A stretch of 11,276 nt of DNA from positions 1-11,276 of the forward strand of contig CAZHLG010000021.1 in the NCBI GenBank assembly GCA_964533145.1, in the 5' to 3' direction. Below, one piece after another: positions 9,539 through 11,276 of this stretch (positions are counted from its first letter, which is position 1; each line of letters opens with the position of its first letter). A model generated the notes under the pieces. It was not told the DNA's origin and made no database searches. It saw only the letters and a list, made by a program, of their open reading frames with translations. A program made the position numbers and the translations under genes. The stretch is from CAITQP01 sp964533145 (GTDB lineage: Bacteria > Patescibacteriota > Minisyncoccia > Phycocordibacterales > UBA9973).

Positions 9539-11276
9539 TTAGCTGCGCGCCATGCGCACGCGGTCGGTCTCGGTCAGGCCTTTTTTGCGCAGACGGACGA
9601 AGCGCGGCGTGATCTCAAGATACTCGTCCTCGTTCATGACTTCGAGGCCGCGCTCGATGGAAAGCTCCCATGCCGGCTTGAGGTACATGGCCTCGTCGGA
9701 ACCGGAGGCGCGGACGTTGGAGAGAGCCTTGCCTTTGATCGGATTGACCGTCATCTCCTCGCCCTTGCTCGTGTTGCCGATGACCATGCCCTCGTAGACA
9801 TCAGTGCCGTGCACGATGTACAGCACGCCGCGATCCTGGAGGTTCCAGAGCGCGAATCCGGCGGCCTGGCCGCTGATCATGGAGATCATCGATCCCACTT
9901 CCCGCTTCTTGATCTCTCCGGCGTACGGGCGGAACTCGACGAAACGCGACGAGAGGATGCCCTCGCCCTTGGTCTCGATGACGAACTGGTTGCGGTAGCC
10001 GAGCAGGCCGCGCGTCGGGATCTCGATGAGGATGCGCGTGATGCCGTCTTTTTCGGTCATGGAGGTCAGCAGGCCGCGGCGCTTGGTGAGCGTCTCGATG
10101 ACAGTGCCGGAGAATTCCGTCGGCACGTCGATTGTCGCTTCCTCATACGGCTCGCACTTCACGCCGTCGATCTCCTTGGTGATGGCCTTCGGCTGCGAGA
10201 CCTGCACCTCGAAGCCTTCGCGGCGCATCTGCTCGAGCAGGACGGCGATATGGAGCTCGCCGCGTCCGGACACGGAAAACGAGCTGCCGGTGCCGGAATC
10301 GAAGTCGACGCGCAGGCCGACGTTCACTTCAAGTTCGCGCTCGAGGCGCTCGCGGATCTGACGGCTGGTGACGAACTTGCCGTCGCGCCCGGCGAACGGA
10401 GAGTCGTTCACGAGGAACGAGAGCGAGATGGTCGGCTCGTCGATGGCGATGGTCGGGAGTGCCGCCGCATCGGTGCTGCCGGCGATAGTCTCGCCGATAT
10501 AGACATCCTGGATGCCGGCGACGATGCCGATGTCGCCCGAGACAAGCTCGGACACGACTTCCCGCTTCTGTCCGATGAAGGAGTACAGCTTGGTGATCTT
10601 TGCCGTGCGCGTATCTGCGCCGTGCTTCACGAATATCTGCGAACCGTCCTTGATCGTGCCTTCGTACACGCGCACGATGGCGAGGCGGCCGAGGAACGAA
10701 TCGTACGCAAGATTGAATGCCTGCGCGACGGCCGGCGCTTCCGGGTTTTTCGTGGCGGTCGGGACCTCTTCGAGGATCATGTCGAGGAGCGGCGCGAGGT
10801 CCGTGCCTTCGTCGGCGAGCGCGCGCTTGGCGATGCCCTGGCGGCCGATGGCATAGATCGTCTTGAAGTCGATCTGCTCGTCGGAGGCGCCGAGCTCGAT
10901 GAAGAGCTCGAGCACTTCTTCGTGCACGCGGTCGGGGTTCGCCGCCGGCTTATCGATCTTGTTGATGACGACGATCGGCTTGAGGCCGAGCTCGAGCGAC
11001 TTCTTGAGCACGAACCGCGTCTGCGGCATCGGGCCTTCCTGAGCGTCGACGAGAAGGAGCACTGTGTCGATCGAGCGGAGCACGCGCTCCACTTCGGAGC
11101 CGAAGTCGGCGTGGCCCGGCGTGTCCACGATGTTGATCTTCACGCCCTTGTAGTTGAGCGAGCAGTTCTTCGAGTAGATGGTGATGCCGCGCTCCTTCTC
11201 AAGGTCGTTCGAGTCCATCGAGGCGGCCGTGTCGTCCACCGCGCCAGTGAAGCGCAAAAGGCCGTCGGGCAGAGTG
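9539..11276 (-). CDS. typA: Ribosome-associated GTPase TypA/BipA, 5' end missing
   Basis: Translational GTPase of the EF-G group that binds ribosomes and aids 50S assembly and adaptation to stress and cold. About 578 residues are visible, with the frame open to the right edge. The P-loop (GxxxxGKT) lies just beyond it, and the first residues read TLPDGLL, matching the usual TLVDALL that follows GKT. Motifs: SMDSNDLEKERGITI (switch I), DTPGHADFG (G3), NKIDKP (G4); then domain II (PAVAQAFNLAYDSFLGRLAIVRVYEG), NDSPFAGRDGKFVTSRQIRERL, SGRGELHIAVLLEQMRREGFE (domain III) and the TypA-specific C-terminus with PTRGLLGYRNQF, SGQAAGFALW, DRGVLYIVHGTDVYEGMVIGN and a basic tail RLRKKGLTETDRVRMARS. The G5 region reads YAIGRQG where YASAxxG is usual. 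The true start is outside the window; the in-frame TTG at 11257 is internal. Confidence 0.97.
   Translation of the reverse strand, partial: TLPDGLLRFTGAVDDTAASMDSNDLEKERGITIYSKNCSLNYKGVKINIVDTPGHADFGSEVERVLRSIDTVLLLVDAQEGPMPQTRFVLKKSLELGLKPIVVINKIDKPAANPDRVHEEVLELFIELGASDEQIDFKTIYAIGRQGIAKRALADEGTDLAPLLDMILEEVPTATKNPEAPAVAQAFNLAYDSFLGRLAIVRVYEGTIKDGSQIFVKHGADTRTAKITKLYSFIGQKREVVSELVSGDIGIVAGIQDVYIGETIAGSTDAAALPTIAIDEPTISLSFLVNDSPFAGRDGKFVTSRQIRERLERELEVNVGLRVDFDSGTGSSFSVSGRGELHIAVLLEQMRREGFEVQVSQPKAITKEIDGVKCEPYEEATIDVPTEFSGTVIETLTKRRGLLTSMTEKDGITRILIEIPTRGLLGYRNQFVIETKGEGILSSRFVEFRPYAGEIKKREVGSMISMISGQAAGFALWNLQDRGVLYIVHGTDVYEGMVIGNTSKGEEMTVNPIKGKALSNVRASGSDEAMYLKPAWELSIERGLEVMNEDEYLEITPRFVRLRKKGLTETDRVRMARS

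Overview
This 11.3 kb, GC-rich window carries eight genes. Seven lie on the minus strand and one on the plus strand. The gene content looks like a member of the Patescibacteria/CPR, probably Parcubacteria-like. This rests on a compact RpoB of about 1067 residues, a short hendecad coiled-coil protein of a type common in those genomes, an adaptor protein with an extra domain inside its helical hairpin, a TrmD with an unusual C-terminal motif, and an absence of Shine-Dalgarno sequences. All of this is by-eye recognition, so the lineage is an inference. TGA is used only as a stop in the genes read, which argues against the recoded lineages (SR1, Gracilibacteria).

Layout, left to right. Positions 1-998 hold the N-terminal third of rpoC, cut by the window edge. 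rpoB (1026-4229) lies directly upstream of it and reads into it. rpoB has its own clear sigma70-type promoter (4400-4427) and a leader of about 165 nt with three consecutive inverted repeats; no ribosomal protein genes precede it here. Next come a small coiled-coil protein (4453-4749) and trmD (4829-5515), each with its own candidate promoter. Upstream of trmD is a three-gene MacAB-like export operon in transcription order adaptor (9035-7530), permease (7528-6251), ATPase (6239-5559). The first two genes are separated by 1 nt and the last two by 11 nt. A 113-bp divergent intergenic region (9036-9148) holds the exporter promoter, an oppositely directed promoter and a 21-bp dyad. The dyad overlaps the promoter of an unrecognised 124-residue plus-strand gene (9149-9523). 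That gene converges on typA/bipA (9539 to the right edge, 5' end missing), with one strong hairpin terminator between them.

How the genes work together. rpoB and rpoC encode the catalytic core of RNA polymerase, TrmD modifies G37 of tRNAs, and TypA is a ribosome-associated GTPase, so most of the window is housekeeping gene expression. The exporter is the accessory part: an ATPase and an FtsX/MacB-type permease energise transport, and a membrane-anchored HlyD-like adaptor works outside the membrane. The most unusual points are the domain inserted at the adaptor hairpin tip, the dyad in the divergent promoter region next to an unknown protein, -10 boxes placed so close to start codons that leaderless mRNAs are likely, and RpoB substitutions at two rifampicin-contact positions.
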